From positions 1 to 64,000 of the forward strand of contig DASZWQ010000185.1 of the NCBI GenBank assembly GCA_035546535.1: a stretch of 64,000 nucleotides of DNA, in the 5' to 3' direction. The position numbers and the translations under genes are program-made. The stretch's first letter is position 1. Each line of letters begins with the position of its first letter. The notes under the pieces are model-generated. The model saw only the letters and a list, made by a program, of their open reading frames with translations. It had not been told where the DNA came from and searched no databases. The stretch is from Pirellulales bacterium (lineage in GTDB: Bacteria > Planctomycetota > Planctomycetia > Pirellulales > JACPPG01). Shown here one piece after another: positions 63,116 through 64,000 of the stretch.

Positions 63116-64000
63116 CCTGGCCCCGCCGTCCCCCGCGCGCCCCGAGGCGCCGTTCACTTCGTCCGCGCGGCGCGGGCGATCGGGCAGCACCGTCCTTGCC
63201 AATGGCGAGCCGATGATCTGGCTCACCGGCGGCGCCCTGGCCGTGGCGCTGGCCATGATCGTCGGCCTGTTGGCACTGGTCCTGTGTCGCGGGTTGGCAA
63301 CCTTCTGGCCGCAGCCGCTCGTCGAGCTGCGCACTTTCGATGGCGAGACGATCCTGGGCGAACTTTCGCAGCGCGAAACGTATCGCCCCAGCGAACAGCG
63401 GCTCGCCGAACTGCCTGCCGAACACGCCACCAGGATCCGCGCCGCCTGTAGCGAGTCCGATGGCCTGGTATCGCGATCGCTCGTGCGCACCGGCAACTAT
63501 GACCTGACCGGCAAGCATTATCGCTGGATCGACGATCCGCTCGTTGCCGAAGAGACTTCGCCCGAATGGGCCGTCGTCCTGGAGCGGTTCGCCTGGGGCC
63601 GATTCTACGGCACGCCGCAAGCGCTACTGATCGATGGCAAGGAAATCGCGACGTCGCCGCAGGAGGTATGGGACCGGATGGCCGAGTTTCATCCGGCGGT
63701 GCGCGAGCGGCTGCATGCCCGAGCTCGGCTGGCCAAGCACGAACTGGGCGCGCTGAATCGCCGCAAGAACTCGGCGCGTCTCAAAGTTCTCGCCGCGAGC
63801 CTGACACACGGCAAGGATTCGCCCGAGTATCACGCCGCGCGGGAAGCGCAGTCCGAGCTGGCCGAGTGGGAAGCGGCCGAAAACGCGCGCCTCACGCAGG
63901 AAATCGCGGCGCTGGATGAGGAAAACGCCCGCTACGCAATGCGCCTCACGACGGCCAATGGCCAGGACAAAGTGGTGCCCCTGGATCAGATTGTGCGGGC
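63105..64000 (+). CDS. pstA: PstA-like phosphate permease, N-terminal part (cut by window end)
   Basis: The frame starts at ATG 63105, overlapping the end of pstC by 11 bases, with GGAGGG upstream, and stays open to the window end (298 codons). A Ser/Pro/Arg-rich N-terminus is followed by a helix (GGALAVALAMIVGLLALVLC), then RGLATFWPQPLVELRTFDG, which resembles the start of long PstA proteins. Next is a large hydrophilic domain with a charged coiled-coil (RARLAKHELGALNRRKNSAR through EAAENARLTQEIAALDEENA). The permease helices would follow outside the window. Overlap means coupled translation with pstC. The pstB and phoU genes are expected further downstream but cannot be seen. Confidence 0.85.
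   Translation, partial: MSSSLAPPSPARPEAPFTSSARRGRSGSTVLANGEPMIWLTGGALAVALAMIVGLLALVLCRGLATFWPQPLVELRTFDGETILGELSQRETYRPSEQRLAELPAEHATRIRAACSESDGLVSRSLVRTGNYDLTGKHYRWIDDPLVAEETSPEWAVVLERFAWGRFYGTPQALLIDGKEIATSPQEVWDRMAEFHPAVRERLHARARLAKHELGALNRRKNSARLKVLAASLTHGKDSPEYHAAREAQSELAEWEAAENARLTQEIAALDEENARYAMRLTTANGQDKVVPLDQIVR

Overview
High-GC bacterial chromosome, almost certainly from a planctomycete of the Pirellulales type. The evidence is the set of lineage-typical families: DUF1501 proteins, DUF1549/DUF1553 proteins with a planctomycetal cytochrome domain, a BBP7 outer-membrane barrel, DUF1559 pseudopilin-like proteins, PEP-CTERM/dockerin proteins, PPC-domain and WD40-cytochrome proteins, and small membrane-anchored orphans. 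No rRNA, tRNA, CRISPR array, insertion sequence or prophage was recognised.

Layout. 0-8 kb is mostly housekeeping: an archease/RtcB RNA-ligase pair (the archease is cut by the window edge), a 7-bp tandem repeat array, a secreted NTF2-like protein, MnmA, an MMPL/RND exporter and a short UvrC. 8-20 kb holds a hemerythrin-like protein, two DUF1501 proteins, a secreted CBM6-like protein, ArgS, RsfS, a large heme-motif DUF1549/DUF1553 protein, a STAS protein and a LOG-family protein. 21-30.4 kb is a co-directional set of three large exported proteins: DUF1549/DUF1553, PPC with coiled coil, and cytochrome with two WD40 propellers and coiled coil. A BBP7 porin follows. 32.9-36.5 kb is one large fused enzyme (fatty-acyl-AMP ligase, acyl carrier protein, alpha-oxoamine synthase), the best candidate for an undescribed lipid pathway. 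37-41 kb has a PQQ-type propeller protein, two orphan genes bounded by duplicated flanking sequence, a histidine phosphatase and a second STAS protein. 41-49 kb has thiol peroxidase, an RpoD-like sigma factor, a possible small RNA, TPR, basic secreted and zinc-peptidase genes. 49-56.5 kb has a histidine-rich polytopic membrane protein with a membrane TPR partner, a DUF1559 protein and two divergent PEP-CTERM proteins. 56.7 kb to the end is a phosphate regulon: PhoB-PhoR, PstS, PstC and a PstA cut by the window edge.

How genes work together. The phosphate block is the clearest functional unit: the regulator gene and pstS each have upstream the same direct repeat with 11-bp periodicity, which looks like the PhoB operator. 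The three large exported proteins at 21-30 kb probably form a cell-envelope assembly, because two of them carry long, similar alanine-rich coiled coils. Small palindromic elements of several families lie between genes, and two families show compensatory arm changes. All functions come from recognising protein families and motifs by eye; no database search was run.
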